Of a stretch of DNA of 13,487 nucleotides, positions 1 through 6,521 are shown in pieces. How positions within the stretch are numbered: position 1 is the stretch's first letter; each line of letters opens with the position of its first letter. This DNA is from DASZHA01 sp035938265 (GTDB lineage: Bacteria; Chloroflexota; Dormibacteria; DASZGP01), in contig DASZHA010000007.1 of the NCBI GenBank assembly GCA_035938265.1, forward strand, positions 1 through 13,487. Direction: 5' to 3'. The translations under genes were made by a program, and so were the position numbers. The notes under the pieces are model-generated. The model saw only the letters and a list, made by a program, of their open reading frames with translations. It had not been told where the DNA came from and did not search any database.

Positions 1-611
1 CGACCGCCCTGGTCCTCGGCGGGCAGGTTGGAGTGCCAGACGCGCTCGGCCGCCGCGGCGATCTCTTCCATCGAGCGCCCCGACAGGACCGAGCGATCGT
101 CCTCGGTCACGTCGTAGCCCTCCCGGGCACCGTAGTCGCGCTTCTTGATCAGCAGCCAGTCCTTGTCATTGCGGCCGCCGACGAGGGCAAACGCGCCCTT
201 GAGCTTGCGACCGAAGAGCTCGAATTTGAGGTCGCCCCGTCGCAGCATCTCGTCGACGTCGGGCTGCAGCCAGCGGACCCCACCCCAGTCCCAGACCATG
301 ACGGTGCCGCCACCGTACTCACCCTTGGGGATGGTGCCCTCGAAGTCGAAGTAGTCGATAGGGTGGTCCTCCACGTGTACCGCCAGGCGCTTGTCGCGGG
401 GATCGAGGCTTGGCCCCTTGGGCACCGCCCAGGAGAGCAGGACGCCGTCGTGCTCAAGGCGGAAGTCGTAGTGGAGGCGGCTGGCGGCGTGCTTCTGGAC
501 GACAAAACGGCTGAGGCCGGCGAGCTGCGCCGGGGACCTGCCGCCGGCCGGCTCCGGCGTCTTCTCGAAGTCGCGCTTGCGGCGATACTCCTTGAGCTTT
601 GGCTCGGCCAT
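1..611 (-). CDS. LigD-type 3'-phosphoesterase (PE) domain protein, 3' end cut by window edge
   Basis: The first 203 codons are visible; the stop lies outside the window. PE domains trim 3'-terminal ribonucleotides and 3'-phosphates to a 3'-OH before end joining. The family's active-site set is complete: H41, H47, D49 and R51 in the QKHAASRLHYDFRLE segment, H83 in VEDHP, and Y87. The N-terminal R13-D14 and E20 also match residues known to matter in Pseudomonas LigD PE, each offset by one. PGEYGGG-like IPKGEYGGG (94-102) and WLLIKKRD (152-159) are further family blocks. The ATG at 611 lies 10 bp after the stop of the upstream ligase-domain gene, so the two are almost certainly co-transcribed. 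In Pseudomonas and Mycobacterium this domain is fused to ligase and polymerase; here it begins as a separate protein. Whether more domains follow beyond the window edge cannot be seen. Identity is very secure. Confidence 0.93.
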   Translation of the reverse strand, partial: MAEPKLKEYRRKRDFEKTPEPAGGRSPAQLAGLSRFVVQKHAASRLHYDFRLEHDGVLLSWAVPKGPSLDPRDKRLAVHVEDHPIDYFDFEGTIPKGEYGGGTVMVWDWGGVRWLQPDVDEMLRRGDLKFELFGRKLKGAFALVGGRNDKDWLLIKKRDYGAREGYDVTEDDRSVLSGRSMEEIAAAAERVWHSNLPAEDQGG

Positions 612-621
612 TCGGGGCCGC

Positions 622-1710
622 CTAGCTGTGGGTCGGCTCGAGGTCGCCGAGGGGCAGCTGGGGCAGCTCGATCTTGACCCGCCGGCGGTGTAGTCCCTCG
701 GGCGCGGTCCGGGGCGGCATCAGCGTCTGACGCACGCAGGCTCGAGGATCGACCTCGGGGTGCATGCCGACGAAGATCGGGAAGCGGAGGGTCCCGTCCT
801 CGGTCCACTGGCTGAACTTGACCGAGGCCACCAGCTCGGGGCGGACCCATACCGCCTCCTGCGGCACCCGGCCGGCGTTCGCGGGCTGGGTCGCATCGGC
901 GCGGAGCCCGGGCAGAGCTTGGGCCAGGAGGCGCTCGGTGCGCCGGTCGAACCCGCCGCCTACGGCCCCGGCGTAGACCGGGGCGCCGCCGTCGAAGACA
1001 CCGACGAGGAGCGCCTCGAACGCGTCGCCGCCCGGGCCGGGGATGTAGCCTACGACGACCACGTCCTGTCGGGGCACGTCCTGGACCAGGAGCCAGCTGG
1101 GGCTGCGGCTGCCCGGCAGGTAGGGGCTGTCCTTGCGTTTGGCGATGACCGCCTCGATGCCCATCTCCCGCGCGGCCTCGAAGAACGCGGCGCCCTCGGC
1201 AGGCACCGCGTCGCTGAGGCATACCCGGCCGCCGTCCCCGCCGACGACCTCTCGTAGCAGGCGGCGCCGACGCAGCAGGCTGAGGGACATCACCGACCGG
1301 GCCTCGGCGTAGAGGATGTCGAAGACCACGTAGGCGGCGGGGCGCTCGGCGGCCGCCTGGGCCACGCCGTCAGGGTTGCTGATCCGCATCCGCCGGTCGA
1401 GGCCGGCGAAGTCGGGCTTGCCCTCGCTGTCGCAGACAACGACGATGCCGTCGACGATGCACTGGTCGAGGTTGAGCCGCCGCGATACCTCCCCCAGCTC
1501 GGGGAACATCTCGGTGATATTGCGGCCCGACTGGTCCTGGAGGTGATAGCCGCCGCCCTCCACGAAGGCCAGCGCCCGAAGCCCGTCCCAGCGCACCTCG
1601 AAGAGGTGCTCGCGAGAGTCGAACGGCTCGCTGGCGCCACCGGGGAACATGGGCAGCACCATGTCGGGCAGGCGCGCCGGCTCCAGGGGCAGCATGGTGG
1701 TGTCGGGCAT
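622..1710 (-). CDS. LigD-family ATP-dependent ligase-domain protein with degenerate active site (probable pseudo-ligase)
   Basis: The 362-residue protein aligns along the whole nucleotidyltransferase plus OB-fold length of LigD ligase domains (landmarks FDSREHLFE, FPEL, VVFDILY, SPYLPGSRSPSW, VASVKFSQWT.DG.LR.P.F). The catalytic motifs are altered almost everywhere. Motif I reads EVRWDGLR, so the lysine that forms the AMP adduct is Arg (R40, codon CGC). The SRNG-type motif reads DQSG, with Gln60 in the Arg position. Motif III DGE is DGI (I89). Motif V WLKxK is WLLVQ (L208, Q210). The C-terminal RxDK-type end is HPEV. Motif IV keeps K191. The reading frame is intact and the fold-defining positions are conserved, so this is not a decayed gene. 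A structural or DNA/Ku-binding role is inferred. It sits 21 bp after ku and 10 bp before the PE gene. The ATG at 1710 has no strong Shine-Dalgarno; an in-frame ATG five codons later is an alternative. Confidence 0.88.
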   Translation of the reverse strand: MPDTTMLPLEPARLPDMVLPMFPGGASEPFDSREHLFEVRWDGLRALAFVEGGGYHLQDQSGRNITEMFPELGEVSRRLNLDQCIVDGIVVVCDSEGKPDFAGLDRRMRISNPDGVAQAAAERPAAYVVFDILYAEARSVMSLSLLRRRRLLREVVGGDGGRVCLSDAVPAEGAAFFEAAREMGIEAVIAKRKDSPYLPGSRSPSWLLVQDVPRQDVVVVGYIPGPGGDAFEALLVGVFDGGAPVYAGAVGGGFDRRTERLLAQALPGLRADATQPANAGRVPQEAVWVRPELVASVKFSQWTEDGTLRFPIFVGMHPEVDPRACVRQTLMPPRTAPEGLHRRRVKIELPQLPLGDLEPTHS

Positions 1711-1731
1711 CAGGTCAAGCCTAATCCGGGA

Positions 1732-2649
1732 CTAGGAGGCCTTGGCGACCCTCTTGCGGGGCTTGGCCACGGTGGCGGTGGCGGCCTTGGCGCCCGACCT
1801 GCCCTTGACCACCCGCGGCTTGGACGGCGCTTCCTCGTCCTCCTCATCGTCCGATGAGGCGGCCGTCGCCTTGCCTCCCTTCTTGCTCTGCTCCACGGAA
1901 GCCTTCAGCGCCGCCATCAGGTCCATGACCTTGGGCTGCGGCGCCTCGACCGCGACGATCTCCTGGCCGTCGGCCTTGGCCCGGGCCAGTTTGAGCAGGG
2001 CCTCGCGGTACTCGTCGACGTAGCGCTCGGGATCGAACTCGTCGCTGAGGTTCTGGATCAGCATCTTGGCCATCTCCATCTCGCGCTTGTCGATCTTGAC
2101 CTCTTCCTCGGGGAGGTTGAGCTCCTCCATGGAGCGGATCTCGTCGGGCCAGTGGAGGGAGTTGACGACCATGCCCCTGTCGTACGGGCGCAGGGTGGCC
2201 ATGTGCTCGCGGTCACGCAGCGCGATCTTGCCCACCGCCACCCGGTTCATCTCCTGCAGCGAGCGCTTGAGCAGGTAGTAGGGCTTGACCCCCACCTTCT
2301 CCGGCTCCAGGTAGTAGGCCTGCTTCATGTAGAGCTCGGCGGGGATGTCCTCGGCCTCGACGAACTCCATGATGTCGATGGTGTGGGCGCTGGGCAGCGG
2401 CATGTTGTCGAGGTCCTCGTCGTCGATGATCACGAACTGGTCCTTGCTGATCTCGAAGCCCCGCAGGACCTCCTTCCACTCCAGCACCTCGTCGGTGACG
2501 GAGCAGTGGCGCTTCATCTTGATGGGCTGCTTATGGCAGGGGCAGAGGGAGCGGAAGGAAACAGACTTCGACTCGGTGGCCAGGTACAGCCTGACCGGGA
2601 TCGCCACCATGCCGAAGCTGACGGCGCCTTTCCACATCGACCGGGGCAT
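1732..2649 (-). CDS. ku: Ku protein (non-homologous end joining)
   Basis: This 305-residue bacterial Ku is expected to homodimerise into a ring that binds DNA double-strand ends and recruits the LigD machinery. The N-terminus MWKGAVSFGMVAIPVRLY is diagnostic. The beta-barrel core runs to about residue 220 and includes LRPYDRGMVVNSLHWPDEIR (153-172). A Cys/His cluster lies at C36, C38 and C49. Residues 241-252 (VMDLMAALKASV) match the conserved C-terminal segment that bacterial Ku uses to contact LigD. The tail (about 253-305) has an acidic patch (DDEEDEEA) followed by a Lys/Arg/Ala-rich stretch, as in Ku proteins with an extended DNA-binding C-terminus. The ATG at 2649 is supported by GAGG eight bases upstream. 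The gene is 47 bp downstream of the CDGSH gene and 21 bp upstream of the ligase-domain gene, all on one strand. Confidence 0.95.
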   Translation of the reverse strand: MPRSMWKGAVSFGMVAIPVRLYLATESKSVSFRSLCPCHKQPIKMKRHCSVTDEVLEWKEVLRGFEISKDQFVIIDDEDLDNMPLPSAHTIDIMEFVEAEDIPAELYMKQAYYLEPEKVGVKPYYLLKRSLQEMNRVAVGKIALRDREHMATLRPYDRGMVVNSLHWPDEIRSMEELNLPEEEVKIDKREMEMAKMLIQNLSDEFDPERYVDEYREALLKLARAKADGQEIVAVEAPQPKVMDLMAALKASVEQSKKGGKATAASSDDEEDEEAPSKPRVVKGRSGAKAATATVAKPRKRVAKAS

Positions 2650-2696
2650 GGCTCAATCCTCGCACACGTATTCCCGGCCAGCAAGGGCGCTGGGCG

Positions 2697-2951
2697 CTAC
2701 TCGATTTCCTCGGCGCGCTCAGCCTCGGTCTCGGGCCCCAGGTCGGCGGCGCGAATCACCGAGACGAAGTCGATCGTCTTGTGGGTGCCATCGCAGAAGG
2801 GTTTGGTCTGCGACTGCCCGCAGCGGCAGAGGGCCAATCGCTCGCCCTCCGGGATCTCCCGGACCACGTTGCCCTCGATGTCGACCACGGTCACCGGGCC
2901 CGGGATCCGGTTGGGGCCGTTGTCGCGGACGGTCACGATCACGTCAGCCAA
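2697..2951 (-). CDS. CDGSH-type iron-sulfur domain protein
   Basis: The protein has 84 residues and a single CDGSH motif. C42, C44, C53 and H57 in LCRCGQSQTKPFCDGTH match the CxC...PxCDGxH pattern that ligates a 2Fe-2S cluster through three Cys and one His. Such proteins act in redox or iron-sulfur handling; the partner here is unknown. No signal peptide or membrane segment is visible, so it is cytoplasmic. The start is TTG at 2951, chosen because GGAGGG lies seven bases upstream and no ATG gives a better fit. It is the first gene after the intrinsic terminator at 3001-3036 and precedes ku by 47 bp in the same direction. It may therefore open the end-joining operon, although a functional link to DNA repair is only inferred from position. 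Confidence 0.88.
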   Translation of the reverse strand: MADVIVTVRDNGPNRIPGPVTVVDIEGNVVREIPEGERLALCRCGQSQTKPFCDGTHKTIDFVSVIRAADLGPETEAERAEEIE

Positions 2952-3000
2952 GCGATGCCCTCCAGGACGGCTGGGTGGCCGTCACGCCCGCAAGCCTACG

Positions 3001-3036
3001 GCAAACAAAAAGGGGAGCCGCCGCGCGACTCCCCTT
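3001..3036 (-). terminator. Rho-independent terminator of the secreted-protein gene
   Basis: Read on the minus strand, AAGGGGAG (3036-3029) pairs perfectly with CTCCCCTT (3017-3010) across an 11-base loop. It is followed at once by TTTTTGTTTGC. The eight-base stem and T tract lie 15 bases beyond the stop of the secreted-protein gene. They separate that gene from the CDGSH-ku-ligase-PE cluster. Confidence 0.85.
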
Positions 3037-3050
3037 GGATTTGGCTTGAC

Positions 3051-3992
3051 CTACGGGTACGAGATGACGCACCCGCCCAGCAGCCCGGCGGCGTTGCTGT
3101 ACAGCGTCTGCACCGCGAAGCGGCCGGTGCCCAGGTTGATGTCCTGGGACGCCCCGGTTCCACTGTTGATCCAGGCGCACTTGTCGCCCGTCTCCTGGCC
3201 GGTCAGGTCGGTCCAGCCCGACGAGGGCTGGGGGTCGGTGACGGCCTCGGCGTACTCGTGGCCGCCAACGATACTGACCCCGTCGAGGAGCCCGGCACTG
3301 CCGCCGTTGACGAAGTTCTTGCCGCAGTTGGCGCCGGCGTCGGGGATGTACGGCAGGTAGGTGAAGGCCACCGGTCCCATCCCGGACGCCACCGCGCCGT
3401 GGTAGGCGCAGTAGCTCGTCTTGAATCCGGCGGTACCCGTCCCCGTGGGGGTGGCGACGAAGTAGTCAGCGTCGGCGTTGTAGCCGAAGTGCTGCGCTGC
3501 CTTGACGCCCTCGGCCGCGATCTCACCGTCGGTGGTGACCACGCCGGGGCCGCTGGTGTCGTCATTCCAGGTCCCGGCCAGCTGGCCCCCGGGGTTGGTG
3601 ATAAATCCCTGGCCGGTGCCGCTGTACTGCGTCTGGATGTTGGCCCAGCCACTGCCACCCACGCCGCCGAGGAAGCTCTTAAGGTAGTTAGCCACGCCGG
3701 CCGGGTCGTTACCGTGCCAGCCCCAGAAGACGACGAATACCTTCGGTGACCGTTGGATCGGGCCACCGCCGTAAGTCATCGGACCGACGCCGGCGCCGAG
3801 GAGCGGAAGGGAGATCGCCCCGCTGGTGTGCTTCACCTGCGACACCAGTGGATAGACGTGCTTGCCCCACAATGACCTGTACGGCGACGCGGCCGGCGCT
3901 CCAGCCGATGCCGAGGGTGCCACGCCCAGGGCCATGACTCCTAAAAGGCCAAGCGCAGGCATAACACGACGCCACAAAACAGGTCGATTCAA
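3051..3992 (-). CDS. Secreted protein with HExxE motif, EXORDIUM/phi-1-like (tentative)
   Basis: The 313-residue protein has a signal peptide: charged start with R8-R9, hydrophobic core 12-24, likely cleavage after ASA-30. The mature part is Gly/Ser/Thr-rich with four cysteines (195, 223, 272, 308) suited to extracytoplasmic disulfides. Two blocks recall the plant phosphate-induced/EXORDIUM family. The first is MTYGGGPIQ followed by KVFVVFWGW (72-92). The second is GGHEYAEAVTDP (243-254) followed by GQETGDKCAW (265-274), comparable to the HExAE...NP...EIxDxC region of EXORDIUM. H245, E246, E249 and D253 could bind a metal, but no protease activity is established. The TTG start at 3992 is preferred because it gives a proper signal-peptide n-region and has an AGGAAGG purine tract just upstream; an ATG ten codons later is the alternative. 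It is monocistronic, ending in the terminator at 3001-3036. Family assignment is from memory of motifs and is moderate. Confidence 0.72.
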   Translation of the reverse strand: MNRPVLWRRVMPALGLLGVMALGVAPSASAGAPAASPYRSLWGKHVYPLVSQVKHTSGAISLPLLGAGVGPMTYGGGPIQRSPKVFVVFWGWHGNDPAGVANYLKSFLGGVGGSGWANIQTQYSGTGQGFITNPGGQLAGTWNDDTSGPGVVTTDGEIAAEGVKAAQHFGYNADADYFVATPTGTGTAGFKTSYCAYHGAVASGMGPVAFTYLPYIPDAGANCGKNFVNGGSAGLLDGVSIVGGHEYAEAVTDPQPSSGWTDLTGQETGDKCAWINSGTGASQDINLGTGRFAVQTLYSNAAGLLGGCVISYP

Positions 3993-4025
3993 TTCCTTCC
4001 TATCTCCCGAGCCGCCGCAAACGAC

Positions 4026-4055
4026 TCCCTACACAGCCGAAAACGTGACAGTCAA
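4026..4055 (-). promoter_or_regulatory. Possible promoter of the secreted-protein gene
   Basis: In the AT-richer gap between the dehydrogenase stop and the secreted-protein start, the minus strand reads TTGACT (4055-4050), 18 bases, then TAGGGA (4031-4026). The first hexamer is close to the sigma-70 -35 consensus; the second is a poor -10. A TATATT hexamer overlaps the -35 at 4059-4054. Transcription starting near 4019 would give a leader of about 27 bases. The assignment rests on pattern only. Confidence 0.35.
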
Positions 4056-4139
4056 TATACCCCCATCCGGGCAACTTCTGCCGCAAACGATCGAGCAACG
4101 AGTGCCGCTGCTCAGACCGCGGACGGGTTCGGCTGGTGC

Positions 4140-5435
4140 CTAAAGGTTGGCGGTGACCGCCTCCAGCTGGGCGGCGAACTTCCGCTGGGCCGCCTCCCGG
4201 CGCGTGGGAATGTGGTCACGCGGCCAGGCTCCCTCGGGAGGCGTGTAGCCCTTGAGGACCTGGCGCGCGACGGTCACCCGGTGGACCTCATCGGGACCAT
4301 CGTAGATGCGCGCCGCCCGCGCCGCCCGGTACATCCCCTCCAGCGGGATGTCGGAGCTGAAGCCGAGCGAGCCGTGGACCTGGATCGCGCGGTCGATCAC
4401 GTCGAGCAGCACCTTGGCGCCAAAGAACTTGATCATCGAGATCTCCTTTCGCGCCGAGCTCGCCCCCTCGGTGTCCATCTTCCAGGCCGCCTGCAGCGTC
4501 ATCAGCCGGGCCGCCTGCATCTCCGCCGCCGAGTCGGCGATCCAGTTCTGGACCGTCTGCTTGCGGGCCAGCGCGCCGCCGAAGCCTTCGCGCTGCAGCG
4601 CCCGCTCGCACATCATGTCGAAAGCGCGGCGGGCCGAGCCCAGCCAGCGCATGCAGTGATGGATGCGGCCGGGGCCAAGGCGCATCTGGGCGATGAGGAA
4701 GCCCTCGCCGCGGTTGCCCAGGAGGTTCTCCTTGGGCACGCGGCAGTTCTCGTAGAAGACCTCCGAATGGCCGAAACCGAACGGCTCGATCTCCGACGCC
4801 ATGTTGGGGATGTTGCGAGCGACATTGAGCCCGGGTGCGCCCTTGGGCACGATGATCATCGACGCTCGGGCGTAGGGGTTCTCAGCCTCCGGTTCGGTGA
4901 CCACCATCGCGATCAGGAAGTCCGCGACCATGGCGTTGCTGCTGAACCATTTGTGGCCGTTGATGACCCACTCGTCGCCCTCCAGGACCGCCGTCGTCTT
5001 GAGCATGGTGGGGTCGGAGCCGGCACCGGGCGACGGCTCGGTCATGGAAAAGCTCGACCGCATGTCGCCGGCCAGCAGCGGCTTCAGCCAGGTCTCCTTC
5101 TGCTCCTCGCTGCCGTAGAGCGCCAGGATCTCGGAGTTGCCGGAATCAGGGGCCTGGTTGCCGAAGATCGTGGGCGCCCAGAAGCTGGAACCCTCGATCT
5201 CGTGCATGAGGCCGAGCTTGACCTGGCCGTAGCCCTGGCCGCCGTGCTCGGGAGGCAGGTGGGTTGCCCAGAGCCCGTGGGCCTTGACCTCCTCCTGGAG
5301 GGGATGGATAAGGCGCTTGAAGCCCTCGAAGTCGGTCTCGATAACCTCCAGCGGCCAGACCTCGTCGTGGACGAACTTCTCCATCCAGTCCAGCTTCTCC
5401 TGGAACTCAGGCTCGGTCGAGAAATCCCAGCTCAT
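4140..5435 (-). CDS. Acyl-CoA dehydrogenase, ACAD10/ACAD11-like subfamily
   Basis: A 431-residue FAD-dependent acyl-CoA dehydrogenase with the usual N-helical, beta and C-helical domains. Visible family blocks are FSMTEPSPGAGSDP (129-142), WVINGHKWFSSNA (156-168), GRIHHCMRWLG (256-266), VHGSLGFSSDIPL (353-365) and ARIYDGPDEVHR (375-386). GRIHHCMR and DGPDEVH are hallmarks of the ACAD10/11 subfamily; classical enzymes have YEGT with the catalytic Glu, here Asp379. In ACAD11 and Pseudomonas LvaC, such enzymes act on 4-phosphoacyl-CoA made by a partner kinase. The APH-type kinase gene immediately upstream (51-bp gap) supports the same role. I chose the ATG at 5435 over the one at 5465 because AAGGAG sits four bases upstream and the extra ten residues resemble no family N-terminus. 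Exact substrate is inferred, not shown. Confidence 0.9.
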   Translation of the reverse strand: MSWDFSTEPEFQEKLDWMEKFVHDEVWPLEVIETDFEGFKRLIHPLQEEVKAHGLWATHLPPEHGGQGYGQVKLGLMHEIEGSSFWAPTIFGNQAPDSGNSEILALYGSEEQKETWLKPLLAGDMRSSFSMTEPSPGAGSDPTMLKTTAVLEGDEWVINGHKWFSSNAMVADFLIAMVVTEPEAENPYARASMIIVPKGAPGLNVARNIPNMASEIEPFGFGHSEVFYENCRVPKENLLGNRGEGFLIAQMRLGPGRIHHCMRWLGSARRAFDMMCERALQREGFGGALARKQTVQNWIADSAAEMQAARLMTLQAAWKMDTEGASSARKEISMIKFFGAKVLLDVIDRAIQVHGSLGFSSDIPLEGMYRAARAARIYDGPDEVHRVTVARQVLKGYTPPEGAWPRDHIPTRREAAQRKFAAQLEAVTANL

Positions 5436-5486
5436 AGCTCTCCTTGCTGATGCGGCGCCGGCCATCCCGCCGGCTGCCGCGCGTGT

Positions 5487-6521
5487 CTACTCAAGCAGCG
5501 CACTCCCGTTTTCGACCAGGGCCATGATGACGCCGGTCAGGCTTTCGTACATCACGTCAGGACGCTTGCCCCGACGATGCAGCATCAGGTTGTAGCCGAA
5601 TATGCTGGCGTACTTGTAGCAGCTCAGGGCCAGGTACCAGCGCGCCTCGTCGGGGTCGGCGCCGTAGAGGTCGATGACCTCATCGACGTCGAGCTCGATG
5701 CCGCCGCCCGGGTTGGGCGCCCCCGGCACCTGGTTGCGCTGGGCCACGATGCAGAGGCAGCCGAGGTCGATTAGGGGCGCTCCGATCTCCGATATCTCCC
5801 AGTCAAGGACCGCCACCACCTCGGGCTTGGCCTCGGAATCCAGCCGGAAGAGCATGTTGCCGTAGTGGTAGTCGGCGTGCACCAGGGTGGGCTCCGGGTC
5901 GGCCGGCTTTTTCGCCGCCAGCCGGGTGCCCAGGGCAGGAGCCGCCTGGGTCAGCTCCTCGGGAGCCTTGGACATCAGCCACGCCCAGCGCATCATCTCC
6001 TCGTCGAGCGACACCGCCGGCTCGCCGCCCAGGCCGGTCTGGTCCAGCGGCACCTCCTGCAGGCGCCGCAGGGTGTCAACCGCCGCCTGGGCGATGGCGA
6101 TGGGCTCGGCCTTCTTGAGAAAGGGCTCGATGCGGTCGCCCTCCACCGCCTCCATCAGGCAGAAGGGCCGTCCGTCGAGGACATCGGGGTCCTCGCAATT
6201 GGCCACGATCCTGGGCGTGGGCAGCCCCCGCTGGTTGAGCGCCGCCATGATCCGGCCCTGGCGGAGGACGTCGGCGGGACCGGCGATGCGGGCACCCGGC
6301 GGTGGCAGCCGGAGGACGTAGCGGATTTCCTCGTCGCCGTCCATGGCGTCGATGAAGTACGTGAATCCAGAGTGCCCCTCCGGGATCGGATTCATGGCGA
6401 TGAGGTTGAGCCCGGGGCTGCCGAGATCCTGCCTCAGGTACCCCTCCAGCCGCTCACGCAGCTGGTCGAGGGGCATGGGCTCAGCCGTCGGGGAGCTCTT
6501 CGCGGGCGAGGTGTCCGACAT
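5487..6521 (-). CDS. APH-family small-molecule kinase (ACAD10/11 kinase-domain-like, LvaA-like)
   Basis: A 344-residue phosphotransferase of the aminoglycoside phosphotransferase/choline-kinase fold. The catalytic loop is LVHADYHYGNML (213-224), with D217 as the catalytic base and N222 for metal. The metal-binding motif is AVLDWE (237-242, D240). GHSGFTYF (49-56) is the glycine-rich loop region and YVLRLPP (68-74) the beta3 strand. ESL-type resistance enzymes are unlikely: the downstream neighbour is an ACAD10/11-type dehydrogenase. This kinase fold is fused to the dehydrogenase in animal ACAD10/11 and is separate in LvaA of Pseudomonas putida. The probable reaction is phosphorylation of the 4-hydroxyl of a 4-hydroxyacyl-CoA. 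The start overlaps the phosphatase gene by 41 bp; residues 1-15 are Ser/Thr/Pro-rich, so the second ATG at 6476, four bases after the phosphatase TGA, may be the true start. Neither has a strong Shine-Dalgarno. Confidence 0.88.
   Translation of the reverse strand: MSDTSPAKSSPTAEPMPLDQLRERLEGYLRQDLGSPGLNLIAMNPIPEGHSGFTYFIDAMDGDEEIRYVLRLPPPGARIAGPADVLRQGRIMAALNQRGLPTPRIVANCEDPDVLDGRPFCLMEAVEGDRIEPFLKKAEPIAIAQAAVDTLRRLQEVPLDQTGLGGEPAVSLDEEMMRWAWLMSKAPEELTQAAPALGTRLAAKKPADPEPTLVHADYHYGNMLFRLDSEAKPEVVAVLDWEISEIGAPLIDLGCLCIVAQRNQVPGAPNPGGGIELDVDEVIDLYGADPDEARWYLALSCYKYASIFGYNLMLHRRGKRPDVMYESLTGVIMALVENGSALLE

Noticed and set aside
149..1222. A 357-codon open frame on the minus strand overlapping the phosphoesterase and ligase genes
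   Set aside because: Low-complexity Arg/Pro/Ser translation in a shifted frame of two genes with clear family motifs.
622..1710. Degenerate ligase considered as a pseudogene by frameshift
   Set aside because: The frame is continuous and conserved landmarks remain in order over the full length; only catalytic positions are changed.
2152..3360. A 402-codon plus-strand frame across ku, the CDGSH gene and the secreted-protein gene
   Set aside because: It is antisense to three well-supported genes and crosses their intergenic terminator; no domain is visible.
4212..5450. A 412-codon plus-strand frame opposite the acyl-CoA dehydrogenase
   Set aside because: A shadow of a strongly conserved gene; the translation is rich in Leu/Arg/Asp/Val without family features.
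5436..5465. Upstream ATG giving a ten-residue longer acyl-CoA dehydrogenase
   Set aside because: No Shine-Dalgarno at 5465, while AAGGAG is well placed before the ATG at 5435.
5487..6521. Kinase considered as an antibiotic-resistance gene
   Set aside because: It shares only the general APH fold; operon context with an ACAD10/11-type dehydrogenase points to acyl-CoA metabolism.
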